Positions 35,384 through 45,920 are shown, counted from the stretch's first letter. The stretch: DNA of 64,000 nucleotides from Paenibacillus sp. 1011MAR3C5 (GCF_003591485.1 NZ_QZCF01000008.1:124001-188000); one strand, 5' to 3'. Numbers and translations: made by a program. Notes: generated by a model not told the origin, from the letters alone.

Positions 35384-38300
35384 ATCTCAATCCACGCACC
35401 CAAGTAAGGTGCGACTGCAAGCCGGCCCCGCCCGCCAATGGAGATATTTCAATCCACGCACCTAAGTAAGGTGCGACCTTTTGATGACCGTCAGCAACTT
35501 CGGCACCGACACATTTCAATCCACGCACCTAAGTAAGGTGCGACCTTTTGATGACCGTCAGCAACTTCGGCACCGACACATTTCAATCCACGCACCTAAG
35601 TAAGGTGCGACTTCGGGATCGGCTGGTTGATGTCGATCTTCAAAAAATTTCAATCCACGCACCTAAGTAAGGTGCGACAAGGCGTTGCCAGACTTTACTG
35701 ACAGCGATTTTATTTCAATCCACGCACCTAAGTAAGGTGCGACCCGAAGCGGAAAAGGCCGAAACGGACCGCGCCAAATTTCAATCCACGCACCTAAGTA
35801 AGGTGCGACTAGCAGATACAAGCTTGTTGGTTGTCCAACCGAATTTCAATCCACGCACCTAAGTAAGGTGCGACTTTCTGAATCCATAATCGTATTCGTG
35901 ACTAAATATTTCAATCCACGCACCTAAGTAAGGTGCGACTACGACTACTATTTTGATACAAGCTCCTTTGCAATTTCAATCCACGCACCTAAGTAAGGTG
36001 CGACATTCATGTGCAAATGTCGGGTCAAGGTTGCAGGATTTCAATCCACGCACCTAAGTAAGGTGCGACTTTGTCCAAATTGTCCTTCAGCTTGTCCCAT
36101 TTCATTTCAATCCACGCACCTAAGTAAGGTGCGACTTGTCATCTAACCAATCCACCGTATATGGCGGAATTTCAATCCACGCACCTAAGTAAGGTGCGAC
36201 GAAAGTGATCGAACTCTACCAACCTGTTGTAAAATTTCAATCCACGCACCTAAGTAAGGTGCGACAACCGCAAGACTCACTACCTGGCTACCCTTTCGAT
36301 TTCAATCCACGCACCTAAGTAAGGTGCGACAGCTTGGTGAGATTAGTGCAAAGCTTACTGATCTATTTCAATCCACGCACCTAAGTAAGGTGCGACGTAA
36401 AGGGTGGACATTCAACGGATTTGGCACAATTTCAATCCACGCACCTAAGTAAGGTGCGACTACGAGTCACAACAAACTCACAGACGATACGAAATTTCAA
36501 TCCACGCACCTAAGTAAGGTGCGACCTACCGCTTTCAAGTTCCCTGATTTAACTTTCGTATTTCAATCCACGCACCTAAGTAAGGTGCGACCTACCGCTT
36601 TCAAGTTCCCTGATTTAACTTTCGTATTTCAATCCACGCACCTAAGTAAGGTGCGACCTTGGTTTGTAGCGAAAGACGTATGCGCATTATTGATTTCAAT
36701 CCACGCACCTAAGTAAGGTGCGACTTACCTCATGTGTTTTATATCCAAACATATTGAAATTTCAATCCACGCACCTAAGTAAGGTGCGACCTCCTGTTGG
36801 AGATTTTACAGGAACACTAGACGATTTCAATCCACGCACCTAAGTAAGGTGCGACTCTCGTGTGTAGTCCGTTTTAAGATCGCAGGAAATATTTCAATCC
36901 ACGCACCTAAGTAAGGTGCGACTTTAATGAGATAACCGTTCTCCCGGAGCCATATATTTCAATCCACGCTCCTAAGTAAGGTGCGACCCGGTGCTTGTTG
37001 CCATGGTTATCCTCCTTTCGGATTTCAATCCACGCACCTAAGTAAGGTGCGACCCATCGCGACAGAGTTTTTGAACAGTTGGAAGAGATTTCAATCCACG
37101 CACCTAAGTAAGGTGCGACCGATTACTTTCAAGCAGCTGCCAACAATGCTGAATTTCAATCCACGCACCTAAGTAAGGTGCGACACGCTGACGAATGGGC
37201 GCGCGAGGTGGAGATGATATTTCAATCCACGCACCTAAGTAAGGTGCGACTCCCCTTGATCGGGATACTACCTTGTTCCTGCAATTTCAATCCACGCACC
37301 TAAGTAAGGTGCGACTCCCCTTGATCGGGATACTACCTTGTTCCTGCAATTTCAATCCACGCACCTAAGTAAGGTGCGACATCTATTAGATCATACGTCG
37401 ACCGGGCGAAAGAATTTCAATCCACGCACCTAAGTAAGGTGCGACTTACAAAGAGTGCATGATGCGGCTGCTGGATACGATTTCAATCCACGCACCTAAG
37501 TAAGGTGCGACTCCGCGATAAACACCGTAAGTTCAGCCCGATTGAATTTCAATCCACGCACCTAAGTAAGGTGCGACGCGATCTATTATCTATAGGTATC
37601 ACCTTATCATATTTCAATCCACGCACCTAAGTAAGGTGCGACTACAGAAACGTATGTAGAGACTTACAGGGTCTTATTTCAATCCACGCACCTAAGTAAG
37701 GTGCGACGGCCATTTGCGAAACGTAGCCATGATGTTAAGACATTTCAATCCACGCACCTAAGTAAGGTGCGACCCCTTTGCTAACTTATTGATCGCCTGC
37801 GCTGTACATTTCAATCCACGCACCTAAGTAAGGTGCGACTCTCGTACGCTGTTGATGTAATATCTTGATATTCTATTTCAATCCACGCACCTAAGTAAGG
37901 TGCGACGCGCTGAGACGATTGCCCCGGCCATGTTACCGTATTTCAATCCACGCACCTAAGTAAGGTGCGACACGCTCGCGCCTTCCTTCTCAGCCAGCTG
38001 CGCGAATTTCAATCCACGCACCTAAGTAAGGTGCGACGCCTGTATCGAGACAGCATCAGCGGCATTATCCATTTCAATCCACGCACCTAAGTAAGGTGCG
38101 ACCCGGATTGTCCGATTGTTTACAACGGCTTCGACTATTTCAATCCACGCACCTAAGTAAGGTGCGACTAGACCCTGGACCTCTACGCCAAGGGCTGACA
38201 TTATTTCAATCCACGCACCTAAGTAAGGTGCGACCTTACTTCCCCCTACTAGCATCGCAATGAGGCCGAATTTCAATCCACGCACCTAAGTAAGGTGCGA

Positions 38301-40065
38301 CACGGTGTTATGGCTGCTGGCGATACTAATGCCAATTTCAATCCACGCACCTAAGTAAGGTGCGACGATTCCGGAAGCTTGGACGATTACGTTTGACTAA
38401 TTTCAATCCACGCACCTAAGTAAGGTGCGACCCGCGAACAGCATGCCTGCATCATAGCGATAGCATTTCAATCCACGCACCTAAGTAAGGTGCGACGAGT
38501 ATGCGCGATTGCTTCGATTGAGATACGTAATTTCAATCCACGCACCTAAGTAAGGTGCGACGATTATTGAGTACGCCATTGTATGTAAGATTGAATTTCA
38601 ATCCACGCACCTAAGTAAGGTGCGACTCAGATTTTTACCGATGAGCAAATGGAAAAAATATTTCAATCCACGCACCTAAGTAAGGTGCGACTCTTAGCCC
38701 TTGTAGGGGGGCGGGCGTGTAGCAATTTCAATCCACGCACCTAAGTAAGGTGCGACGGCTCTGCTTTTAATAGAATGACTTCTCCGTTATATTTCAATCC
38801 ACGCACCTAAGTAAGGTGCGACCCGATTAGCCAGAACGTGAGACAGTTCGCGCCAATTTCAATCCACGCACCTAAGTAAGGTGCGACAACTACGAGCGAC
38901 AATTTCTTCTGTTTCTGTGTTATTTCAATCCACGCACCTAAGTAAGGTGCGACCATCTTGAACTAACTCACCTTTATCATACCAAGTATTTCAATCCACG
39001 CACCTAAGTAAGGTGCGACGTGCTGATATATATTGTTTATCAACACTAACAAGATTTCAATCCACGCACCTAAGTAAGGTGCGACGTAGCGATCCGATAT
39101 CTAGCGCTTCCTAAAACGATTTCAATCCACGCACCTAAGTAAGGTGCGACTCATCTAAACGTCTCCCTTCACAACATATTACGATTTCAATCCACGCACC
39201 TAAGTAAGGTGCGACTCGCTTTTGATCCAGCGGAAGCGATTGATCATAATTTCAATCCACGCACCTAAGTAAGGTGCGACGTTACCTAAATCGGAACGTC
39301 CGACTGTAGACATTTCAATCCACGCACCTAAGTAAGGTGCGACCAGAGCTCGATTTCTTTTATGACGCCATGGATTGATTTCAATCCACGCACCTAAGTA
39401 AGGTGCGACATGCCGTTCCTCATGATGACGTTCCCAGCATTCGATTTCAATCCACGCACCTAAGTAAGGTGCGACTTGGTCATGACCATGCCCATCAGAA
39501 CCAACACAAATTTCAATCCACGCACCTAAGTAAGGTGCGACTAAGTCCTATTGTGCGTATAACCGCCAAGGGTGATTTCAATCCACGCACCTAAGTAAGG
39601 TGCGACAAGCCCAAAATATCATCGACTTTGTGATGTATCATTTCAATCCACGCACCTAAGTAAGGTGCGACGTCTACAATGGATTGACAATGAAATGACA
39701 TTTTATATTTCAATCCACGCACCTAAGTAAGGTGCGACCAGGTGGATCTACGATAACTTGGGTAATATCGGATTTCAATCCACGCACCTAAGTAAGGTGC
39801 GACAATCTGCTTTTCATGCAGGCGATGGAGGGAAAGATTTCAATCCACGCACCTAAGTAAGGTGCGACATGTTGAGACAAGTATTATGTCGGCATGAGTG
39901 ATTTCAATCCACGCACCTAAGTAAGGTGCGACTCGCTTTCCACACCAGTTCATGCGTTTCAGTTGTATTTCAATCCACGCACCTAAGTAAGGTGCGACTT
40001 TTTTTGTTCGCTCAGTATACAAAAAGTGCAAATATTTCAATCCACGCACCTAAGTAAGGTGCGAC
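35384..40065 (-). CRISPR. CRISPR array 2, type I-C, 72 repeats / 71 spacers, no adjacent cas genes on its leader side
   Basis: Same 32-nt repeat as array 1 but with CTAAG (plus-strand view) in place of CCAAG in every unit except the first, leader-distal one (35384-35415), which also has another change. The repeat at 36956 has one change. Spacers are 33-35 nt. The leader is at the high-coordinate end. Three neighbouring spacer pairs are exact duplicates: 35478-35512/35545-35579, 36526-36559/36592-36625, and 37251-37283/37316-37348. The spacer at 36856-36890 nearly equals one in array 1. It presumably works with the cas genes at 26-35 kb. Confidence 0.97.
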
Positions 40066-40255
40066 AGCGATTTTCAGACCAAAAAGTAACATTCAATCAT
40101 TTTCATAAAATATAAAATCATTAAAATGATCCTATATTTCATTTATAGCTACTCAATCTATCTTGAATCATCTTATAAAGCGTATTTAATGGTGCGAATC
40201 CCCCAGGGATTTCATGTGCACTTCACATTCGCACCAACAATTTGCACTACTTCAT
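40066..40255 (-). promoter_or_regulatory. Leader of CRISPR array 2
   Basis: Starts AGCGATTTTCAGACC and contains GGTGCGAAT ... CACATTCGCACC (40191-40235), then TTTGCAC. The element matches that of leader 1 almost base for base and sits 125 bases from the repeat, while the sequence between has largely diverged. Confidence 0.8.
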
Positions 40256-40414
40256 TACAATTAATGGAGAGTAAAAAGATTATAAACGAGCCTGCCTTTT
40301 ATTACAATTTCAATCAGAGCTACAACCCCGCAATCCAAAAGAAATGATATCATGCCTAATCGCTTATAGTAAGTATATGCCTTTATCCAAAAGACTAAGA
40401 AAGGATGCTTGCCA

Positions 40415-40825
40415 ATGGGAAAGTTAAAACCATATATCATTTCGGAGGACGCTAGAACGCAAGGTCAATTCTACATAGATTCACTTGGCGGCCAGCTCAT
40501 GTCCATTATGACTCACGAAGAGGCAATGGGAGCGCAGCACGCTGACAAAGACAAGGTCATGCATATGTGTATTGAGGTGGCAGGAGACAACTATATCTTC
40601 TTGGCAGATGGCATGGAGCCGTTCACTCATGGGTCGGGGCTCTATCTGTCTCTGGAGCTAGATTCGGATTCGCAAGCTCGTGATGCGTTCGAGAAGCTTT
40701 CGGCTGGAGGCCAGGTGAAATATCCGTTCGAGTTACAGCCATTCGGCTTGTATTTGGGTGAAGTGATGGACCAATACGGAGTATGGTGGATGATTACGGC
40801 TCAGAACGAAGCAGCAGATGCATAG
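40415..40825 (+). CDS. VOC-family (glyoxalase/PhnB-like) protein
   Basis: 136 aa. Starts KLKPYIISEDARTQGQFYID, the usual opening of PhnB-like VOC proteins, with HMCIEVAGDNYIFLAD in the middle and YGVWWMITA at the end. The fold pairs two beta-alpha-beta-beta-beta units; members bind metals, antibiotics or small electrophiles. The substrate is unknown. The ATG at 40415 fits the AAGGA site at 40401; an upstream TTG is too close to it. Confidence 0.8.
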   Translation: MGKLKPYIISEDARTQGQFYIDSLGGQLMSIMTHEEAMGAQHADKDKVMHMCIEVAGDNYIFLADGMEPFTHGSGLYLSLELDSDSQARDAFEKLSAGGQVKYPFELQPFGLYLGEVMDQYGVWWMITAQNEAADA

Positions 40826-40865
40826 TAAGTGAAATATTCTATTGTATTACTATAAATAATTTCAA

Positions 40866-40904
40866 AAGACGAGTGTCATCCTCCATCTGGATGCCACTCG
40901 TCTT
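40866..40904 (+). terminator. Terminator of the VOC gene
   Basis: 16-bp stem with one mismatch (AAGACGAGTGTCATCC / GGATGCCACTCGTCTT), 7-nt loop, followed by TCTCATTT. Confidence 0.75.
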
Positions 40905-40926
40905 TCTCATTTACGCTTCGTTTTTT

Positions 40927-40980
40927 ACTATTTACTTTATAAATAGTTCTCCTGTATAATCTAGATACAAAGTAAATAGT
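40927..40980 (+). promoter_or_regulatory. Promoter wrapped in a 12-bp inverted repeat
   Basis: Perfect arms ACTATTTACTTT (40927-40938) and AAAGTAAATAGT (40969-40980). Between them is TATAAT (40955-40960), and TTACTT at 40932-40937 serves as -35 with a 17-bp spacer. A dimeric repressor bound to both arms would cover the -35 and the start point. Confidence 0.7.
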
Positions 40981-40995
40981 TATGGAGTGACAACA

Positions 40996-41634
40996 ATGAC
41001 CTATATTGACCTGGATCAACTAACTTCGCAATCCGGTTATAACCTCACTAGCGACATAATGTTACGGCTTATTATTGAACAACACACCATGAGCACGAAT
41101 GAGGTTATTGACCGTCTTGGCATTTCCAAGCAAAGGCTAGTCGGATTAAAAAATCAGAGGTTGTTGCATGAAATAAAGAAAGGCATCTACTCGAGAAAAG
41201 AGGTGGAAATGATGCGAATGACTCAAGAGAAGCAAAACCGATTTAAGCACCAAAAAAATGCCTACGAGTTAACACCCGCTTATCGAATTCTCGATCCGCT
41301 GCATGTCATTATTAACAAGTCGCGTTTCTTCGACTGCCTTACTATGGTCAAACATAAAGACTCTGATGCCGTGTATGACCTTGAAGTTTCTGGCGCACTC
41401 AAAGCGGCTGACGACACTTATAAGGTTGGTGGAAAGGTGTATATGCTCCAGCATGAAGAGTTCGACCACATTAAGCATGCAGCAGACCTAAATATGTCCA
41501 ATATACTGAAAATGTACACTGAAGCAGATTTTTTAACATTTTTGGAATCAACCGAAGCGCAAATACTAGGTCTTCCCCAAACAACGAATTATGCCAAGGT
41601 TCTGACATCTATGAAAGCAAATCAAACCCCTTAG
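40996..41634 (+). CDS. Uncharacterized helix-turn-helix protein
   Basis: 212 aa, not recognized as a named family. Residues about 22-70 look like a small HTH followed by a basic wing (MSTNEVIDRLGISKQRLVGL, KKGIYSRKEVEMM). A second part (75-140) carries PAYRILDPLHVIINKSRFFD. The rest is helical, ending LPQTTNYAKVLTSMKAN. The inverted repeat on its own promoter suggests autoregulation. The ATG at 40996 fits the GGAG at 40984-40987; a GTG at 40987 is in frame but overlaps that site. Confidence 0.65.
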   Translation: MTYIDLDQLTSQSGYNLTSDIMLRLIIEQHTMSTNEVIDRLGISKQRLVGLKNQRLLHEIKKGIYSRKEVEMMRMTQEKQNRFKHQKNAYELTPAYRILDPLHVIINKSRFFDCLTMVKHKDSDAVYDLEVSGALKAADDTYKVGGKVYMLQHEEFDHIKHAADLNMSNILKMYTEADFLTFLESTEAQILGLPQTTNYAKVLTSMKANQTP

Positions 41635-41711
41635 GCCAGCGATCTCCCTTTAGACCACTCGGGCGGTTAATCCCAAGGGTACATCAAACCGCTCGAAAGC
41701 CGTACATTTCA

Positions 41712-42506
41712 TCAAAAAATCGTAGGCACCATTCCCCCATCCATCCGAATCGGCGACCCTCTGAACGCAGACGCATAAGGACTGCACACAAAGGCTGTCA
41801 GTCTGCCTATCTCCGCTGGTCGGATGAATCGCTGAAGCTCCGATTGGGGCAGGTTGCTCTTCATAAATTGCTTCTCTTTTTCCGAGAAAGCCATGCCTTC
41901 GTCCGAATAAATGCTATCAATAATCTGATATACATTCTCCGAGAGTGTCGGCCCCGGCATAATCGTATTAACGGTAACCTCAGTGCCTGCCGCTAATTTC
42001 GACAAGCTTTTGGAGAGCGAAAGCAGCATCGACTTCGTTACAGCATACTGCGGCATTTGACCGGAAGGCATGACGGCTTCTTCACTCGCCATGAAGATTA
42101 TCCGGCCATCATTGCGATTCAGCATACCTGGCATATAAAATTTGGTCAGCGCATTGGCTGCCAGAACATTGGTGCGAATGTATCTCTCCCACACTTCATC
42201 GTCAGCATCCTCATAGGACATGATTTCATAAATGCCCATATTGTTAATCAAAATATCTATCGCAGGGTGCTGCTGGAATAAAGCCTCTCTTTGCTCCGCA
42301 TCCACCAGATCGGCTGTTGCCTTAAGTGGAGAAGTCTCTGGAAAGGCCGACTTTATCTCTTGTACGGTATGCTCGACCTCTTCATCCTTGCGGCCATTAA
42401 TAAGCACATTCACGCCTTCTCTAGCTAGTTCAAAGGCTATCGCTTTGCCGATGCCCTTCGTTGCTCCGGTAATAAGCGCTGTTTTATTCGATAATCCCAT
42501 ATCCAT
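41712..42506 (-). CDS. Classical short-chain dehydrogenase/reductase
   Basis: 264 aa. Cofactor site TALITGATKGIGKAIA, NNMG motif (DILINNMGIYE), catalytic Tyr-Lys in YAVTK and Ser in the IFMASEE strand, and the end GGMVPTIF. NADP preference is suggested by the Arg-Lys after beta-2 (NGRKDEE). Substrate unknown. It lies downstream of an AraC gene on the same strand, about 145 bases away, so control by that regulator is possible. Confidence 0.88.
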   Translation of the reverse strand: MDMGLSNKTALITGATKGIGKAIAFELAREGVNVLINGRKDEEVEHTVQEIKSAFPETSPLKATADLVDAEQREALFQQHPAIDILINNMGIYEIMSYEDADDEVWERYIRTNVLAANALTKFYMPGMLNRNDGRIIFMASEEAVMPSGQMPQYAVTKSMLLSLSKSLSKLAAGTEVTVNTIMPGPTLSENVYQIIDSIYSDEGMAFSEKEKQFMKSNLPQSELQRFIRPAEIGRLTAFVCSPYASAFRGSPIRMDGGMVPTIF

Positions 42507-42651
42507 CTTATAATCCCCTTCCCGTTATTTATCACTCACGACGAAGTCCTGAGCTTCGGATAGGGACAATATTACCTCTTACGGGCAGTCCGGTAACTAG
42601 CACCTTGCGCCAAAGTTCTTGCATCAGACGCCAGGCAATCCAACTTAGGTT

Positions 42652-43683
42652 TCACGGCTGTTCTTCTGTTATTTTATTTGTACCGATATGTTCGGTACGC
42701 CAATGAGCAGGTGTATCCCCTTCCCAATAACGAAAGGCGCGGTAGAATGAGTTCTGGTCTTCATAGCCCAGCAGGAACGCCACTTCTTTAATATCCAGCG
42801 AAGGGTCTGACAGGTACTCGCGCGCCTGCTCATGTCTAGCTTGTGTCAGCAGATGCTTAAAATTCGTATTTTCATCCGAAAGCCGGCGCTGCAAGGTCCG
42901 ATCACTAACACCCAGCTCCTTCGCCACAGTCCCTATATCGGGACTTCCTCCAGCAAGGCTGCGCTTAATCAACCATTTGACTTTCTCGGTTATGGAGCTG
43001 CTGTTCAGTTGTTCCTCTAACGATCGGTCCAGTATGGGAGTCAAGATTTCAAGCAATTCTTCGTTGTAGGAGACAAAAGGACGGTCCAGATCTCTTCGAT
43101 GCAGCGTCAACCGATTGCAGCCTGCACCAATCCGGACACGGCAACCGAAATAAGCTTCAAGAGCTTGTACATTACCCATAGGCAGCGAAAACTCAACGAG
43201 CTGCGCGGTCAAATACCGTCCTGTTCCCCGGCGCCCCAACTCCAGGAGATAAGCCAGCGTAATCCCAATCAGCATCGCCGGACCAGGTTGTTCCGTATAC
43301 AGCCATTCCAGCTCGATAGTGCATTGCTCGCCCTGCTCGGTGATACGTAAGCTTTCCGGGGGACACAATTGCTTATACCGTGCCATTCGGTGCAGCGCAT
43401 CTCTGTAGTCACGGGCATGATAGGTCGCCAAGACGGTAGGCGGGTATTTCGCCGTTTCAAATGCGGTGGCTAGCTTGATGATGCCCTCTGCGGTATCACC
43501 AATCAGATCCGAGTATGCCTGCCATATCGCGAAATATTGAGCGGTTGTCACTACCGGCTCATGGACAATGGTCAGAGGCAGCCCTGCTTTGCGTGCGATG
43601 TCTTGCGCAGCAATCCCTGCAAGACGCACGCCTTCCCAGAATCCCGGCGGGAACTTTATACGTTCAGTCAGATGGGCTTTCAT
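42652..43683 (-). CDS. AraC-family regulator with arabinose-binding-like N-terminal domain
   Basis: 343 aa. The N-terminal 190 residues match the Arabinose_bd type found in OruR/ArgR-like AraC proteins (AGLPLTIVHEPVVTTAQYFA, TYHARDYRDALHRMARYKQL). The C-terminus has two HTH motifs: DIGTVAKELGVSDRTLQRRL and DIKEVAFLLGYEDQNSFYRA, then FRYWEGDTPAHWR. Likely activator of the neighbouring SDR; the effector is unknown. Confidence 0.9.
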   Translation of the reverse strand: MKAHLTERIKFPPGFWEGVRLAGIAAQDIARKAGLPLTIVHEPVVTTAQYFAIWQAYSDLIGDTAEGIIKLATAFETAKYPPTVLATYHARDYRDALHRMARYKQLCPPESLRITEQGEQCTIELEWLYTEQPGPAMLIGITLAYLLELGRRGTGRYLTAQLVEFSLPMGNVQALEAYFGCRVRIGAGCNRLTLHRRDLDRPFVSYNEELLEILTPILDRSLEEQLNSSSITEKVKWLIKRSLAGGSPDIGTVAKELGVSDRTLQRRLSDENTNFKHLLTQARHEQAREYLSDPSLDIKEVAFLLGYEDQNSFYRAFRYWEGDTPAHWRTEHIGTNKITEEQP

Positions 43684-43789
43684 ACCGGCAGCCCCTCCTT
43701 TTGCACTTTATTTTAAGACGTGAATACTGATTTAATTTCGCTCTTAAGCGAGTGGCATGCAGTATTATGGTACCTTATAAGCTGATAAA

Positions 43790-43838
43790 TAAAAACAAAA
43801 CACTCCCGTAGTCTTACACGAAAGTGTCTTGTTCACTG
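43790..43838 (-). terminator. Probable terminator after ilvB
   Basis: Short stem (ACACT / AGTGT, extended by ACA/TGT across mismatches), then on the minus strand TTTTGTTTTTATTT. Weak stem but a strong T-run, right after the ilvB stop. Confidence 0.4.
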
Positions 43839-43858
43839 CTTTCATTAACTTGTGGCAC

Positions 43859-45580
43859 TTATTCGAAATCCCCCATAATAAGCTGATCCAATGTCGTCCC
43901 GCCAAGCACCATCGGATAGACATTCTCTTCTCGCGGAATCACAAACTCCACCAGCACCGGCCCGGCTGTATCCAGCGCCTCCTGCCAGACACGCCGCGCC
44001 TCTGTCTTGGTCGCAGCTCTCAATCCCTTAACGCCGTAAGCTTTCGCAAGCTTCACAAAGTCCGGACTGCCCGCCAGCTCAATCTGGCTGTATCGCCGTT
44101 CGTACATAAGCTCTTGCTGCTGTCTCACCATGCCCAGCACTTCATTGTTAAGAACAACTATCTTCACGGGAATGTTCTGAATGGCGCAGATCGCCAGCTC
44201 CTGCGCACACATTTGCATGCCGCCGTCGCCGTTGATCGATATGACCAGCCGATCCGGGTTGCCGATCTGGGCGCCGATCGCGGCTGGGAAGCCGAAGCCC
44301 ATGGTCCCTAAGCCCCCTGAAGTCACCAGTGAACGGGGATGATTGAACTTGTAGAATTGAGCGGTCCACATTTGATGCTGGCCAACATCCGTTGTTATAA
44401 TCGCATTGCCTTCCGTCGTTTGATGAATCATCTCCAGCACATATTGCGGCTTTAGCTCCGTCTCGGAATCCTTATACCGCAGCGGATACTCCGAGCTCCT
44501 TTGTTGCGCCTCCTCTATCCAACGGGATGATTTGGCAGGCCGAGCTTTTGTATTCGCATATTCCAATACAGCTTTAATATCACCGATGCATGCAATATCC
44601 GTCTTCACGTTTTTGCCGATCTCCGCCGGATCAATATCGATGTGGGCTATCCGCTTGGCCTGGGGAGCGAAGCCATCCACCTTCATCGTCACCCGATCAT
44701 CAAAGCGCGAGCCAATGGAAATAATCAGATCCGCATGTTGAACCGACATATTTGCTGCGTAGGTGCCATGATGGCCCATCATGCCCAGGCATAAGTCATG
44801 CCCACTGGGGAAACCGCCTAACCCAAGCAATGTGGTGGCCACCGGAATACGGGTTGTATTTACAAATGCCAGCAGCTCGCTCGACGCATCGGAATAGACC
44901 ACTCCGCCTCCGGCAATAATGACTGGCTTTTCTGACTCGGCAATGGCCTCAATCAACTGATCGATTGCCTCTCGGTTCAGGCTTGGAGCCCCTCCGTATC
45001 CCCGTAAGCTTAACTTATCAGCCGGACTGTAAAGCATCTTATGATTGGACACGTCCTTCGGAATATCAATCAATACCGGCCCCTTTCTCCCCGTGCTGGC
45101 AATGTGAAAGGCCTCATGTACCATACGCGGCAAATCGTTAACGTCGCGAACAAAATAATTATGCTTCGTGATCGGCATCGTCATGCTGATAATGTCCGCT
45201 TCCTGGAAGGCGTCCGTGCCAATGACGGCTGTCGAGACATTGCCTGTAATAATGACCAGCGGCACCGAATCCATATACGCTGTCGCAATGCCGGTTATCA
45301 GATTGGTTGCGCCTGGCCCGGAGGTGGCGATGCATACGCCAACCTTCCCTGTCGAGCGGGCGTACCCGTCTGCCGCATGAATGGCCCCTTGCTCATGTCT
45401 GGTCAAAATATGCTTGAAATCCGGACGATCCACCATCGCGTCATAGATGTACAGAACATTGCCTCCCGGGTAGCCGAATACACAGTCTGTTCCTTCCTCC
45501 AGTAAGCAGCGCAATAGAACCTCCGAGCCAGTGATCCACTCCTGCTGCTGTTCCATGCTCGCAATCCTTTCTTTTCCCAT
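43859..45580 (-). CDS. ilvB: Acetolactate synthase large subunit
   Basis: 573 aa thiamine-diphosphate enzyme: ITGSEVLLRCLLEEG, VFGYPGGNVLYIYDAM, catalytic Glu63 in LTRHEQGAIH, TSGPGATNL, the biosynthetic-AHAS marker GTDAFQEADI, and the ThDP motif SINGDGGMQM ... LNN. It makes acetolactate or acetohydroxybutyrate for Val/Leu/Ile. No small subunit (ilvH) and no ilvC follow, unlike the usual ilv-leu operon, so it may be a second, separately regulated copy. The ATG at 45580 has TATAGGAGGAGC before it. Expression is gated by three tandem T-boxes. Confidence 0.93.
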   Translation of the reverse strand: MGKERIASMEQQQEWITGSEVLLRCLLEEGTDCVFGYPGGNVLYIYDAMVDRPDFKHILTRHEQGAIHAADGYARSTGKVGVCIATSGPGATNLITGIATAYMDSVPLVIITGNVSTAVIGTDAFQEADIISMTMPITKHNYFVRDVNDLPRMVHEAFHIASTGRKGPVLIDIPKDVSNHKMLYSPADKLSLRGYGGAPSLNREAIDQLIEAIAESEKPVIIAGGGVVYSDASSELLAFVNTTRIPVATTLLGLGGFPSGHDLCLGMMGHHGTYAANMSVQHADLIISIGSRFDDRVTMKVDGFAPQAKRIAHIDIDPAEIGKNVKTDIACIGDIKAVLEYANTKARPAKSSRWIEEAQQRSSEYPLRYKDSETELKPQYVLEMIHQTTEGNAIITTDVGQHQMWTAQFYKFNHPRSLVTSGGLGTMGFGFPAAIGAQIGNPDRLVISINGDGGMQMCAQELAICAIQNIPVKIVVLNNEVLGMVRQQQELMYERRYSQIELAGSPDFVKLAKAYGVKGLRAATKTEARRVWQEALDTAGPVLVEFVIPREENVYPMVLGGTTLDQLIMGDFE

Positions 45581-45599
45581 TGAAGCTCCTCCTATAATC

Positions 45600-45912
45600 A
45601 AAATAACCCCTCTCAGCGGGCAGTCATGAGCTGCCGTGCTGAAAGGGGCGAAAGGGGAACATTTTCGCGGTACCACCCTGATTTGCCTGAAACCTCACGG
45701 TCTCCGGCCTCATGAGGCAAGGCTTCCCTTGCCTCCAGCACGATAACGTGTGCCATTCCGTCTGGGTCTACTCATCGAGCCTGGTCAGCCCGATTTTCCG
45801 CCAAAAGCTCGGAGACGACATCGCATAAGGGTTTATGGCAAAGGTTCCACCGCTTCCTCTGCTCTCTAGACATAAGAGCCCTCATGCTTTTTTCTCTTCA
45901 TCGCTTTATCCG
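45600..45912 (-). promoter_or_regulatory. T-box riboswitch A (nearest ilvB)
   Basis: Reads from GATGAAGAGAAAAAAGC (Stem I start) through AGAGAGC and GGTGGAAC elements to the T-box AGGGTGGTACCGCG. It ends in a terminator stem CCCCTTTCAGC / GCTGAGAGGGG with TTATTTTG. Uncharged tRNA binding should favour the antiterminator. A GUC triplet conserved in all three copies (in GATGTCG) is a possible valine specifier; this is uncertain. Confidence 0.85.
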
Positions 45913-45920
45913 TATCCATA

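Noticed and set aside
35331..40049. Open frames inside array 2
   Set aside because: Same cause as in array 1: the repeat translates without stops in several frames.
40126..40347. Plus-strand 73-codon frame in the array 2 leader
   Set aside because: AT-rich, no ribosome site, and it overlaps the conserved leader element.
45581..45676. N-terminal extension of the acetolactate synthase frame
   Set aside because: It runs through the T-box terminator; the ATG at 45580 has the proper ribosome site.
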